From Oxytricha trifallax (taxonomy: Eukaryota; Ciliophora; Spirotrichea; Sporadotrichida; Oxytrichidae), in the NCBI GenBank assembly GCA_000711775.1, contig ARYC01000779.1, positions 60,595-124,594 on the forward strand: a DNA stretch of 64,000 nt. The letters run 5' to 3'. The notes below the pieces were generated by a model, which was given only the letters and a program-made list of their open reading frames with translations, did no database searches and was not told the DNA's origin. Below are positions 38,201 through 50,200 of the stretch, piece after piece (position 1 is the stretch's first letter; the number at the start of each line of letters is the position of its first letter). Position numbers and translations under genes: made by a program.

Positions 38201-38582
38201 ATTTTTTTTCTGTGCAGATTACGATAAGATATACCTAACTCAAGATTAAATGCAATTTATTTCTCTGAGAAATATGGATTGGTATTTGGAACCGGGGATT
38301 TAACTATAAATTTCGAGAGAATAGATAAAAGTCAGAGTAAACTTGGAAGTACATATGAAATACCCATTGAAAATATTGTAAGTGCTGAACTTATAGTTTT
38401 ATCTCATTGTATTATCTTATTTTATTTGTTATAAAAATACAAATTTTAATGATTTATGGAATAAAGTTTATGCTTAACAAATCCAAACAATATAGAATGG
38501 GAATGAATACAGTTTAGCTGGTCAAATATCAGGTTAGGATATTAAAGAAATTTAAATATTTGGATTGTCTATCTATAAATGA
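35277..38582 (+). CDS. RING / B-box / coiled-coil / TLDc domain protein
   Basis: ATG 35277: ICNECIKISVDPVKLK-TGA-VHTFCL is a RING start; the TGA (35330-35332) sits exactly where the ring's third Cys belongs. FPCPICKKF completes it. B-box-like cysteines follow near 36095-36150 (CECLNCIIPLCLKCKQKH) and a second motif (MICPSHE) near 36650. Coiled coil: KFRSLLDLLKKKREFCLKD (37030-37160). A TLDc domain occupies the end: FNSKILPEIVQSIK, FHEKCDNQGPLLAFIK (37839-37890), SYFFSISDGRGRDPF, YFSEKYGLVFGTGDLTINF, and the terminal IKEIQIFGLSIYK before TGA 38580-38582. At least six AT-rich gaps are introns or IESs. Known: TLDc proteins act in oxidative-stress and V-ATPase regulation; the RING suggests a ubiquitin ligase. 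Confidence 0.75.
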
Positions 38583-38781
38583 TTTGTACAATTTTTCTAT
38601 ACAAAACATTAATGAATAATCAATGATTAAATTATTCTTCCAAAAGCTTAAATCATTTATTTCTTTACTTCCTAAATTTAAACTAATAAACTAATTTAAA
38701 ATAAAGAAAAAAATTTACAAACTTGTGAAGATCACTTTTATGAAGAAAGTAAAATCTGTCAAATTATATTTGTAATTTGAT

Positions 38782-40778
38782 ATGGAACAGTTGCAGAATC
38801 ACTCTACCGAGTAAATCATCTCTACTGATAGCACAACTTCATCTCAATCATAGTCCTAAGAAATAACTTCAATCTACTTAAATAAATATATTTTCCACAT
38901 GATGTTATTGACATCTCTTATTTTAATGGTAAAATCAACACAACTACTACAAATCAGTTAATTAAAGTGGAACATATTGATACAGATAAAAATGCTTAAA
39001 CACCTGGGAATATTAAAGTTCAGTTTATGAATTGGAGATCCACAGACCATGATGGATATGTTCCATTCATAATATTTAATAATAAAAATTAAATAATTAC
39101 TCTCTATATAACTTCTTGATTAAATTGATAGCATGAATATTGGAATGTAAACCATTAATGGTTAGAAATTTATTGAGTGCGGGTTTATAACTTTGAAGTG
39201 AGAGAATTGTAGTAAAATGATCTGAAAGATACAAACTATGACGTTGAAAAAATCGTTACTTCTGATATCACAAGGAACGTTTAAATCTAAATTTTTTTAT
39301 CTTCATTTTTTTTCTAATTTGTTAATCTTTAAAATGAAATCTTAATTATTGGTAAATCAAATTAAAAAAGAAAATCTGTCATATTAGAAGCATTTAAGTT
39401 TGCTAATTTTGATATTCTTTTGTAATTATATAGTAATAATTAAAATTAGAGTGGAGCTTTGTTATAACAATAGCAATTTAAATATTTTTAAACCAAGGAC
39501 ATAATTTAAATTAATTTAGGTTTGTAAGATTTTGGTTAATAATAACGTTCTTATTTTTATGAGTAAAAATAATTCTTTTTTATATATAGAGTAATGATAT
39601 AAAATTCCTTAAATATGGTAATTATATTCTTGCAATAAAAATATATTATAATAATTTTAAGAAATGAATATTATTACTGCTTTTATAAAGAAAGAAATTT
39701 ACTTATAAAACTATTCACGAATAAATTATGAAAAATCTAATTGATTTAAATTTGAGTATGATAGCTTGATGTAATTCATTAATGTTTAGTAATTTCAGCA
39801 AGTTTTTTGAAAATTCATTATAAGAACTAAAAAATGCGATAATATATAAACTCAGAATTTTCTTCTTAATAAATATTACCCTTTGAATTAAATAATATTT
39901 TTTATGATGCTTTGATTGAAAAGTTTAAGCCTAAGCAATTCGCATACTCTCATACCAACAATTGCTATGTAAAAATATTTTAATAATTAAAATTTCAATT
40001 AATCTTCTTTAAATATACTTTAATTAATAGGAATAGAAGCCCTATTCAAATTAAATATCATTTTTTATAAACTAAAAGAAAATAATCAAGAAAAATTTAA
40101 TTATTTTTCTTCAAAACAAAAAGTATGATGAAGTGCGAAAGATATATATTTGCAGACCTAAGAGACAAGATAAGAATAAAAATGAACAGCAAGCAAATGA
40201 TAAAGAGATGGAATTAGAGTAAACAGATTTATCAGAAAAAATCACTGTTAATCTCATAATTTTGACAAAGCTTTATTTAGAAATAATTCAAGCTTTAATT
40301 TGATTGCATATATAGGGATTCAGAATATGAATTAAAGGCAGTGAATTTCATATATGATATTTTATTATGAAATTAATTTTGACTGATGAGTAAACATGTA
40401 GTGGTTAGATATAGGTAGGTATTAATGATAAGATAAAAAAATCTCAAAGAGTATCATTCTGGGAAGGGACAAGGTAATCTCACTCCCATTTATAAAAATG
40501 AACTGATTATACTTATTCATATATTGGCCAAAAGTTAAGCACCCTCGACTAATCGTTTTAACTTTTATTTAAATATAAAGTTAACGACTTTGTTGTTTAT
40601 TAGCTTCTTATTTATAAAAAGAGATAATATTTTTGTATTTAACTATGGGTATGAAGGGTACCACCCAGAAAATATAGCTGGAAACAATCCCCATTTCACA
40701 ACAGAAAGATTTGACCATAACCAAAATAGCACAAGTGTAGATTTTGGACATTTCCCATATATATTATATGCAGTGTGA
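38782..40778 (+). CDS. Tandem paralogue A (shorter copy), unidentified family
   Basis: ATG 38782 (MEQLQNHSTEQIISTDSTTS). Coding pieces separated by AT-rich gaps read VQFMNWRSTDHDGYVPF (39017), VYNFEVRELQQNDLKD (39185), KQFAYSHTNNCYVKI (39935), KKYDEVRKIYICRPKRQDK (40120), LTDEQTCSGQI (40380) and the terminal FNYGYEGYHPENIAG...FPYILYAV to TGA 40776-40778. Every piece has a counterpart in paralogue B directly downstream. The stretch of B corresponding to 42180-43370 is absent here, so A looks internally deleted or scrambled. No domain recognised. Confidence 0.55.
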
Positions 40779-41207
40779 AAACTATCACTTTTAACTAAAT
40801 CAAATTTAATAAATTTTTGAAAAAATTAGTATAAACACTTTAATTTTTAAATCAATAATGATTGATTTGATGTATTTTTACATTTATTCAAATGATTAAA
40901 AATTTTATTAAGATTAAAATTCAATATTTAATTCATAAAACTACTTCTTAATTTTTAAGTTAAAGTTAAAATTTGATATAATTTTGATTTTAGATTTGAA
41001 ATATCATTAAATATAAAGTTTAATAAGATTAAAACACATAAAATCTTTTGATTTTATACAGAAATATTAAAAATTAAAATTATAATAACATATTTCAAAA
41101 ATAATGAATTAAAATATTTGCGATTTCTATATTAAATGCAAATAAATGTTAATCAATATTGATAATAATAAATTCAATTGAAATTTTTATTTCAATTTAA
41201 TATTAAA
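40779..41207. other. AT-rich spacer between the tandem paralogues
   Basis: About 430 bases of A/T-rich DNA without a supported frame or repeat end. Confidence 0.55.
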
Positions 41208-43520
41208 ATGGAAATGCAATAAAATCATCAAGATCATTAAATTTCTTCTGATGAACCAACAAAAACCACTTCTTAACCTGTAACTCACTCCTTAAGAAAT
41301 TTAAATATTATTTTATATTTATTTATTTAATCAAACACAGCTACTACGAGTCAGTCAATTGAAGTTTAAGGAAGTTAAGATAAATAGATGCATGGAAGCC
41401 AACTTGTTCAATTTATGAATTGGAGATCCACTGATCTTTATGGATATGTTCCAGTCAAAATTAAATAATTTTATTCAACTAATTGAGAATTTCTCAATAA
41501 TCTATAATATATTACCATAATTTAATTGTATATTTGATGAGTGCGAGACTATAACTTTGAAGTAAAAGAACTGGAATAGAAAGATTTGAAGGGGATACAA
41601 ATTATAATATTGAAAAGATTGTTACAACTGACATCTCAAGAAATATTGAGACATTTCAACCTAAATAATTCGCTTACTCTCATACTAACAATTGCTATGT
41701 ACAAATATTATAATTTATTAAAAATGGTAATTTTTAACTCTTCAAGAATAATCTGATTTACATTAGTAATTAATAAAATATATAATCAAATCAAAAAGTA
41801 TGATGAAACGAGAAAGATATATCTATGTAAACCAAAGAGAATAGATAAGAACAAAAGTGAAAAAGAACAGCAAGCAGAAGATAAAGATTTGGAATTACTA
41901 TAGACAGATTTATCTGATTAAATTGCTGTTAATCTCAGAATTTTGACTGTATTTTATAGTTTAAAAATTTAAGTATCATTTTGATTGCAATTATAGTAGA
42001 ATTAATATGATATTGCTGGAATATTTTGACTGATGAGTTAACATGCAGTGGTTAGATAGAGGTAAATTTCAATGACAAAATAAAAAATCTCAAAGAGTTT
42101 CATACTGGAAAAAGCAAAGATAATCTCACTCCCATTTATAAAAATGAACTGATTTTTAATTTAAAAGATTCTATTTTAAAAGAAATTATATAAAGAAGTA
42201 TGACCTTATATTTCTGATAAAAGGAGAAGACACCTACGCAAAGAGACTATTTTAATCTGGCGATAATTGCCTTTTAATATGCGGGGGTTTCGAGGCAATT
42301 AAGTGGACTAGGTTTGGACGATTGGAATTTTGAGATTATTTCTATATGAGTGACACTTACTATGATGCTATCGCATTTAGGCCAAAATGAGACATGCACT
42401 TAAATTATAGTTTATAAAGATGTGTTTTCTATAGCATACAATTTATAATTAATTAAAGATCCATTTGAATTGTATTATCAGCAGATTTAATTAATATAAA
42501 ATAAAATCACAAGATAATTTTTAAGTATAATTGTACCTTATAGGAGTATGATTTTTCAAGTATGAGAAGCACCCTTTCAAGTAGAAGTTCAAGTATATAG
42601 TTGAAGGTTATGAATCTCCTGAAACTGTATATAATTATTTCAATATTATAATAATTGAAGTAGATATCTCACAGGATATGTTATAAGAAGATAAATTATT
42701 CAAAACAGATTTATAGGAGTTGGGTTTTGGCGGAGTATCTGTAAAAACAAACGATCTTCTCCATTTAATGGCAAAATTATAAATTCCAGGGGGGGAAGTT
42801 TCCTGCACTGGTTTATGATAAAAAAAAAATTTTAGGGAAGTTTCCTGCACTTTTTCTAATTTTTTAATTTTTTAAAAATAAATTAATCTTTATAACAACT
42901 ATTAACTAACTACAGGACTAATTTAATTGTTATAATTATAATTTAATTTAATAATCAGTCAATATCTAACTTCAGATTCCAAAAACTTTGACATTTTTCA
43001 TCTAACATTTTTAGATTCTATCTTTTAAATATTATATTGCTTTACTATAGTAATTCCAAATATTATATCTAATTGTTAGTGTATTTCTTATTCTATTTAT
43101 CTTTATCATGGTTATATAATGTTAGACTATATTTTCTTGAGCTACTTCAATGATGAATAATATGCATAATACTTAATGGGTCATAAAAAATATTAAATTT
43201 GTTTATTTATGTAAAATTTATTAAATTTAACATAAAGAAAAAAACAGTGCAGGAAACTTCCCCACCCCAAATTCCATAATCTATGCGATTCAACAACTAT
43301 TTAATCTTTTTAGTATCAATGACTTAAAATACTTAGTCTTATTTATTTTTTCAAATTATGTTATTCATAAAAGATGTATTTAACAATGGGTATGAAGGGT
43401 ATAGCCCAGATACCATACCTAAAAAACAACCCAGATTTCACAACAGAGAGATCTGAACACAATCAAAACAGCACAGGCTGTGATTTTTGTCAATTTCCCT
43501 GTATTTTATACGCAGTGTGA
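41208..43520 (+). CDS. Tandem paralogue B (longer copy), interrupted by a foldback-type element
   Basis: ATG 41208 (MEMQQNHQDHQISSDEPT). Segments parallel copy A: VQFMNWRSTDLYGYVPV (41408), YNFEVKELE, QFAYSHTNNCYVQI (41670), KKYDETRKIYLCKPKR (41795), LTDELTCSGQIEVNF (42030). It then continues with unique sequence: YDLIFLIKGEDTYAKRLF (42202), CGGFEAIKWTRFGRLEF, KYIVEGYESPETVYNYFN (42585) and ELGFGGVSVKTNDLLHL (42718). It ends FNNGYEGYSPDTIP...FPCILYAV, TGA 43518-43520. In-frame TGAs lie at 42331 and 42388. A six-A run near 43422 needs one base fewer. Removing the element at 42788-43268 rejoins the frame (LMAKLQIP-QSMRFNN). Function unknown; the conserved Trp/Tyr-rich motifs suggest a folded domain I do not recognise. 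Confidence 0.6.
42788..43268. mobile_element. 481-bp inverted-repeat element in paralogue B, 7-bp direct repeats AAATTCC
   Basis: The left end (GGGGGGGAAGTTTCCTGCACT region) and the reverse complement of the right end (GGGGTGGGGAAGTTTCCTGCAC) form short imperfect terminal inverted repeats. A third copy of GGGAAGTTTCCTGCACTTTTT lies just inside the left end (about 42834). AAATTCC flanks the element at 42781-42787 and 43269-43275. The interior is A/T-rich and non-coding. Deletion with one AAATTCC left keeps the host frame. Confidence 0.7.
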
Positions 43521-44232
43521 ACAAAAGTTATTCTCAAAAGGGAATTTAAATTTTTTTATTTATGAAATTCGAGCAAATGTTTAACTTGAATTAATTCATA
43601 TTCTACAAAAATATAAGTAATATTAACTCTTGGAAAAGCCATATAAATTTGAATAGATTGATAATTATACAGAAAATAAAATCATCCTTTTGGTAAAGTA
43701 AAATAATATATATAATTTATTCGCCTAACAGTAAAATAATTAAAACAAAAAATAATTGAAAATTTCCTTAATATAAATAATCACATTATCCTAATTGTAT
43801 GTATATTTTTATTTTTAAAACCTTAAAATTTTATGAAAAATTATAGCTGTTTTAAATTGTGAATTAAGTTGCATAATTAAAATTTAAATTAATACAATAA
43901 ATTAATATCTCCATTATATAATTAGGGTTGTACAAAATTTAATAACTAATCTTTTATCAACAATTACCAATAAAAATTTCCTTTAAAAATTGTGAAATTT
44001 AATATTAGTGTAGCACTACATTAAATTTTAAAAATTAAATTGTTTCAAATAATTGTTCAATTATATATATCTAATGATTAAACTTTGAATTAATATGTTT
44101 TATTGAATAAAAATTGCTCACATATTGTATGTATATTATTTTAATGAATAGAAAATTTACAATTAAGCTGTGAATATATGTTGATGTATTAAAAGTTTGA
44201 ATTAATTGATTTTAATTTGTTAACATTAAAAT
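43521..44232. other. AT-rich intergenic DNA
   Basis: About 710 bases, strongly A/T-rich, with no supported gene or repeat structure. Confidence 0.6.
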
Positions 44233-47200
44233 ATGAGTGAAGCTGAATTCAACCTAAACATTCCTCCCATCGACATCAAGATACAAAATTATTAATTCAT
44301 ATATACATAGAGCACTTTTTATTCAAAGAAAATATGCAGCGGATATATTTTAAGAGCGAAGAGTCCCATGAAGGGCAAGATGTGCAATCCTAAATTTAGG
44401 GTCAGGCAAGTCCACATGATTCCTCATTAGACAACTAATCTTAAAACTAAAATGCCAACTAGCAACCAAATTCGTAAGTTTAGTCTGATAATTCTTGCAC
44501 CGATCTCTTTTTTCATTATAGAAGAAATATATAAATTATTTAAAAGAGTGTCTCAGAGAAACATAATCAAGGAAAAAGAGACTGCCCCAGCTGGCAATGA
44601 ATCCAGAACTTTCGTAAAATTTAACATTTTAAACAACTAATTTAAGGGAAGATATATTATATTCATATTTTATTAATTTAGAAGATACTATAAATTATAT
44701 TTTTGTTTTAATCTATCTTAAACATGTAAATTTTTATGCAAAAATGTTTAATTGATTTTAAAGATTAATTATTTTTGATTTTATCTAATTTAAGTAGACA
44801 TCAGTGGCCTAATCACCCAGAGGAGCTGGTATTGGAGGCTCAAAAGGAATGAAACTTGAGCTGACTGAAGCAGAAAAAGATCTAATTTAAATTGCCAATT
44901 TAAGTAATAAATTAATGAATAATTAATTATATATAAAAATTTAAAGAGTTGCTTCGTTTTGGAGACTTCTCATCTAAAACTACCTCTGCAGTTGCTGGTA
45001 ATGCCATCAAATCTGATATTTCAATAAAAATAATATACACTCTTATATTTCAATATATGTTTTTAGTTATTCAGGCATTTGAAAATAATAATTAATTGAT
45101 ATTGAGAAGTATGATAGATAATCTCCCACTAATAGTAGCCTCATAAGCAAACGCAAAACCAGGTAACAAACATTTTTTTATATATTAAAATAAAACATAA
45201 TGAACTGTATATTTACTATAAATTTATGAGATTAAATTTATTTATTGATTTATCTAATAATTCCAAATAATATGAGATGTAATTATATCTAAGTTCAACT
45301 AATTTTTAAGTTATATTAGTGATTTATAAATCTATTGAATTTATTTATTTTGATATCTAGATAATATTTTTCTTAATCCCATTCCCATAAAAGAAATAAT
45401 TTATTAGTGAATAATAAATGTTAAGTAATAATAAAACGATATAATATCATTTTATATTTGAACATTTGACTAATTTTAATGATTATTTCAGAGGTAATGA
45501 GAGCATTTTGGATGGATCACAGAGTTTAAGTCGCTTTAAGAGTAATTTTTCTAATCATTTATTCATTTTTAATTCTACAGCTAATTTTCATGATGATTTT
45601 TCTACGGTGATCTTGCATTGAGAAAGTTATATAAATTATGTAGTAGTTTTGCTTATATAGAATTTAGTTTAATTGTAATAATAGTTATGACTAGATAATT
45701 TTAATGATTACGTTGCTAAAATGTTTGTTTTTTATTTTATAGCAAATAAATTATTTCCACAATTCTATAAAAATTAATATTATATATTAGAAAGTAAATC
45801 AACTAAAATGACTAAAACAAAGATAATTCAAATTCTGCATCAGGTGGAGTTGCTTAAAGTGGAACTTCAGAATCAGGCAAGACTACTCAAAAAGGGGAAG
45901 TTGCTAACGCTGCCACAACAAAATCGAAGAAATCACAAGCTGCAAAAAAGGCAAAATAAGCATTGATATTTATAGTATATGTAATAATCTTATAAACTCT
46001 AAAATAAGCTAAAGACTTAAGTAACTTACCACAAGTTATTCTTTCGTCAAATCCATCGCTGCAACTGCCAATATATTACAATTAAGCATCACAAATAACT
46101 CAGCGAGCACCTGGAGAGTAGATTAAGCTATACTGTGTTTGTAATAAAAATATTATTTTAATTATATAGATTATCACCATTAATATTAAAGTCACTAAAT
46201 TTATTTCGTTTGGAAATATACAATTTTGACATTATTTTCTTAAAAGATGTAAAACTTTTTATATTATATTTTATAAAATTAAATATCATTTAAAACAAAT
46301 AATTAAAAAATATCATCGTAAAAGCACTTCTCAATATACCAGTAAGTTATGAATTTACACTTTTATTTATTTATTAAAATGATTGTAGAACTGCAGATGA
46401 AACAGCTGACATGATCGGTTGCGATAAATGTGACGAGTGGTTCCATTTCGTTTGTGTTGGCATTCAATACCCCAAAACCCTTTCAGTAGTTTGATTGAGT
46501 TTTGATTGATAAAATTAGATTATTAGCGCATACTATATAGGGGTTTAATAGGGTTTATGTAGGGGTTTAATGTTTGAATATTAGTAATTTAAGTGAGTAT
46601 ATGCGAGGTTTGGGGTCAGTTTATGACAGTGAGTATATAGATTTATTGTTTAAATTGCGATATGGATGTAATTAAAATAGTGAATAACTCAATCCTGTTC
46701 TGAATTATACTTCTATAGCAAAGCTACTCCATAAATCTCCAGCAACTGTGAGGTCTCAATGTCTATTCGCATTAAATTTAAAGAGAAAACATCTTAATTC
46801 TAAGCCTAAGAGACCCTTAAAATTTTAATCATATTGAATATCTTATTGATAAGACTCTTAAATACTGAGCTCACTTCTCTCTAGCCTAGAGGGCTGTGAT
46901 GTTTCATCGCCAATTTCCTGAGCTTCACATATCTTCTTAATCGATAGCTAACATATATAAAAAGAACGGAATATCTTACAAGACAGTCAATCGCATTAAG
47001 AGAGTGATTGACTTTAATGTTCCATTTTATAAGACTAATTTAAATTATATATTCGATTAAATGCAGAGGTCTTAAGAGCATAATATAAAGTTCATACATG
47101 CTGATGAGGCAGTATTTACATTCAATACCTTTATATCAAGGTCTTGGTACAAGAGGTATAGTAATATAGAAGTTTATGACTAAAAGGTTAAGATGTAAAC

Positions 47201-50200
47201 TCATGCTATTCTTGGTGGAATAAGTGAAGATAGTAGCCTCGATACTTATGTTATTCACCCTCATTCTATAAAGACTGAATAATATATTAAGTTCTTGCAA
47301 TAACTCAGAGATAAGTACGCTGATTAAGAGGTTATTCTATTCGTTGATAACTTGTCAGTTCATAAAACTAAAGACTCAAGGAAGGAATATGAAAGGCTAA
47401 ACATAACACCTGTATTTAATGTTCCTTACAGCCCTTAGTTCAATGGAATTGAATTTTATTGGGGATTATTGAAAGGTCATTATAAGAAACTACTACTCTA
47501 TCACTTGGTGCAAAACTTGAAGATAGATACGGTAGATTTTATTAAAAGTGCTGCTAAAAGAGTAAGCGATGATAAAGCAAAAGTTTGCGCAAGAGAAGGG
47601 AGATTATGCGTTTATAAATAAGTTTTAGATTTGAACGAATGAATAAGTTCACATATTAAATTTGCCCGTAAAGGGATTTAGCTTCTCTTTCTTTTCTACC
47701 ACTTAAGGCTTGCTTGGCCCATGCTTCTTCTCTTAGTGCCAGCTCCTATATCTATGTTTATCTCTTCTGGCTTTTATAAATCTTTGAAGAGCCTCTTACT
47801 CAATTCATGTTTTACTTGAGACTTTCTCTCTCTGTATTTAATTTGCTGCGCTCTTTCATCAAGTATATAGCAGTACCAGGTTTTTCTATAAAGTTAGAAG
47901 ACTAAGCTTACTTGAGATGAAAGGATGCTTTTGAAGTTCCTACAGCCAGGTGTAACTTATTTTAATACCTTGCTTCTCTTTTTCTTCAGGAGAGATGCTG
48001 TGGTGTTTCTTATGAGCTTCTTAAATAACTTCATTTAAGTACTCAGGTTTCAGAGTTGCAAGAACACCAAAGAAGAAGTTTCTCTCTGGCAACTTATTAG
48101 AGAGCTATAGCTTTGATGGAAGGTAGAGAGCTACGTCCGGATCACTCATAGCATCGTTATATAGGTTTTTCACTGATATTTCAGGGTAGTTAGGTATCTC
48201 TATCATCCTAATTTCATTAGACTTAAAAGCTTTTTTCTCTTCACTCAGTAAGGCTTTTAAGAATGAGATTTTAGTTCCTTCCTGGGTTGGCAAGAACAAT
48301 CCAACTATAATGGATTTATTAATCTTACTTAAGAACTTACCTTGCTATACCAAATATCTATAAAGGTCCTCTTTACTTCGAAATTTTCCTATTAAATCTT
48401 GAGATTAAATTCTCTTCATTGCATCATTCATAGACTCCATCTTGCTTCCTCTTTCTAGAAATGTTAATGAAATTTAAAATTATGGATATCCATTCTAAGC
48501 TTATTAAAATCTTATTACTAAATATGGAGGACTTACTGGAGGTCAACCTTGAAAAGATATGCGGAGAAGCACTGAAAAACTTGATCCAAGTTTTACAGAT
48601 TGATTTCCATTTTTATCAATATATCTCCATTATATTGCTCCTAATAATGTTTAATTATTTTAGGAGGTCCTCCAAATTAAGTTCAAACATGATTTGGAGG
48701 ACCTCCAAGAGAAACAAAACTTCATTTGGAGTATTTTAATTTACTGAAATGTAAAAATTCTCATTAAATATGTCAACTTACAGTCTTTTATGGTTAGTTC
48801 ATTTTCATACCTCTCAGCAAAGAAACTACCAGAGTGTTTTATACTCTGCTATTATAGTATACATAGGTGAATTTTATCGTCATTATAATAAAATATATCA
48901 GAAAACTAAGATGAGCGATAACCTTTTGAGAAGAGCGGCATTACTTGGATCAAGTCAATAAATGTTATCATTCCAGCAACCAAGAAAAGTAGAGACCAGA
49001 GACGCTTGTACTCAGTGGGAGCCTACTTATGACAACTTTGACCAGTCTAGCTTTGAGATTTAAATAAAAGTTAAGTAGGAGGTTATCAAAGAAGCTGTGC
49101 AAATTGAGGAGGAGGTTAAACAACCCTACATAGAGCATTAATAAATACCAGCCAAAGTTGACTATTAATGCAAAGAATGCAATAAAGTTTTTCCTTGCAA
49201 GTCAACTTATAAGAGACACTTGAGAGATATACACAACGATATGCTAAGGTTATATCTCAAGCATTAAAAGAAAGATGGAAAATATGTCTGTGAGTTCTGT
49301 GAGAAGCCATATTCTCATACTAGAGACCTCAAAGTACATTTAAAGAAAAAGCACAATTAAAGTTTTGTTTTTATTCATAACCTACAGGGAATAGATTCCA
49401 TTAAATGAGAAGATCAAGAAACCCAGTCTCTTAGAGTTGAAGTCTAGAAGTAAGTTAAAATGAAGAAAGCAGTCAAGAACTTTCCAGTCTCTGAGATCAA
49501 TAAAATCATGGTTAAAATAGAGGCAATGAAGATTCCCATATTAAAAATTATTGACTTAGATTCTTGCCTAGAAAGCTACCTCACTCTTGAAGAAAAAATA
49601 GAGAAGAGAGTCATTACAGATGACTAATATGCTTACAAGATATATCCTTTCAATTACTTCCTTGCTGATGACAAGTTCCAAATGGAATTTGCTAATGAGT
49701 ATTATGCTCTTTAAAAGGCAAAGTTAAATGAGTGCAGGCATATCATCTAGCTTGATGCTATTTTACTTGGTAAAGATCATGTAGCCTTCAGGTTCCTTTA
49801 TTAGAAATGACTTACAGAGAATTCTTATCTGACAATAGATGTCAGAAATAATTTAGCTAGATAGTATAGCAGATAGTTGAAGGGATTGAAGAGCTTCACA
49901 AGCTAGACTATGTTCATAGAAACTTAAAGCCAGAGAATATCATGATGAACTTTCAGCTTCTTAGAGTTTATATTATTGACTTCAACAGAGCTCAAAGAGT
50001 GCAAGCCTCTGCATAAGGAAATGTATACGGCACTCATGGATATTTCCCAGAAAGAGAGGATTGGAGAAAATGAGACACTTAATGGGATATCTGGGCTCTA
50101 GCAGTAATAATAATAGAGAGCGACATGCCAAGAAACGATTACTTTAGCTGCAGGGGTGAGAGAGATTCTAAGCAAAGAATCAAACAATATCTCGATAAAA

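Noticed and set aside
46465-46500. C4A4 repeats as a real chromosome end or internal telomere
   Set aside because: They are part of long inverted repeats flanked by ATT, AGT or ATT and followed by transposase genes, so they are TBE termini and not somatic telomeres.
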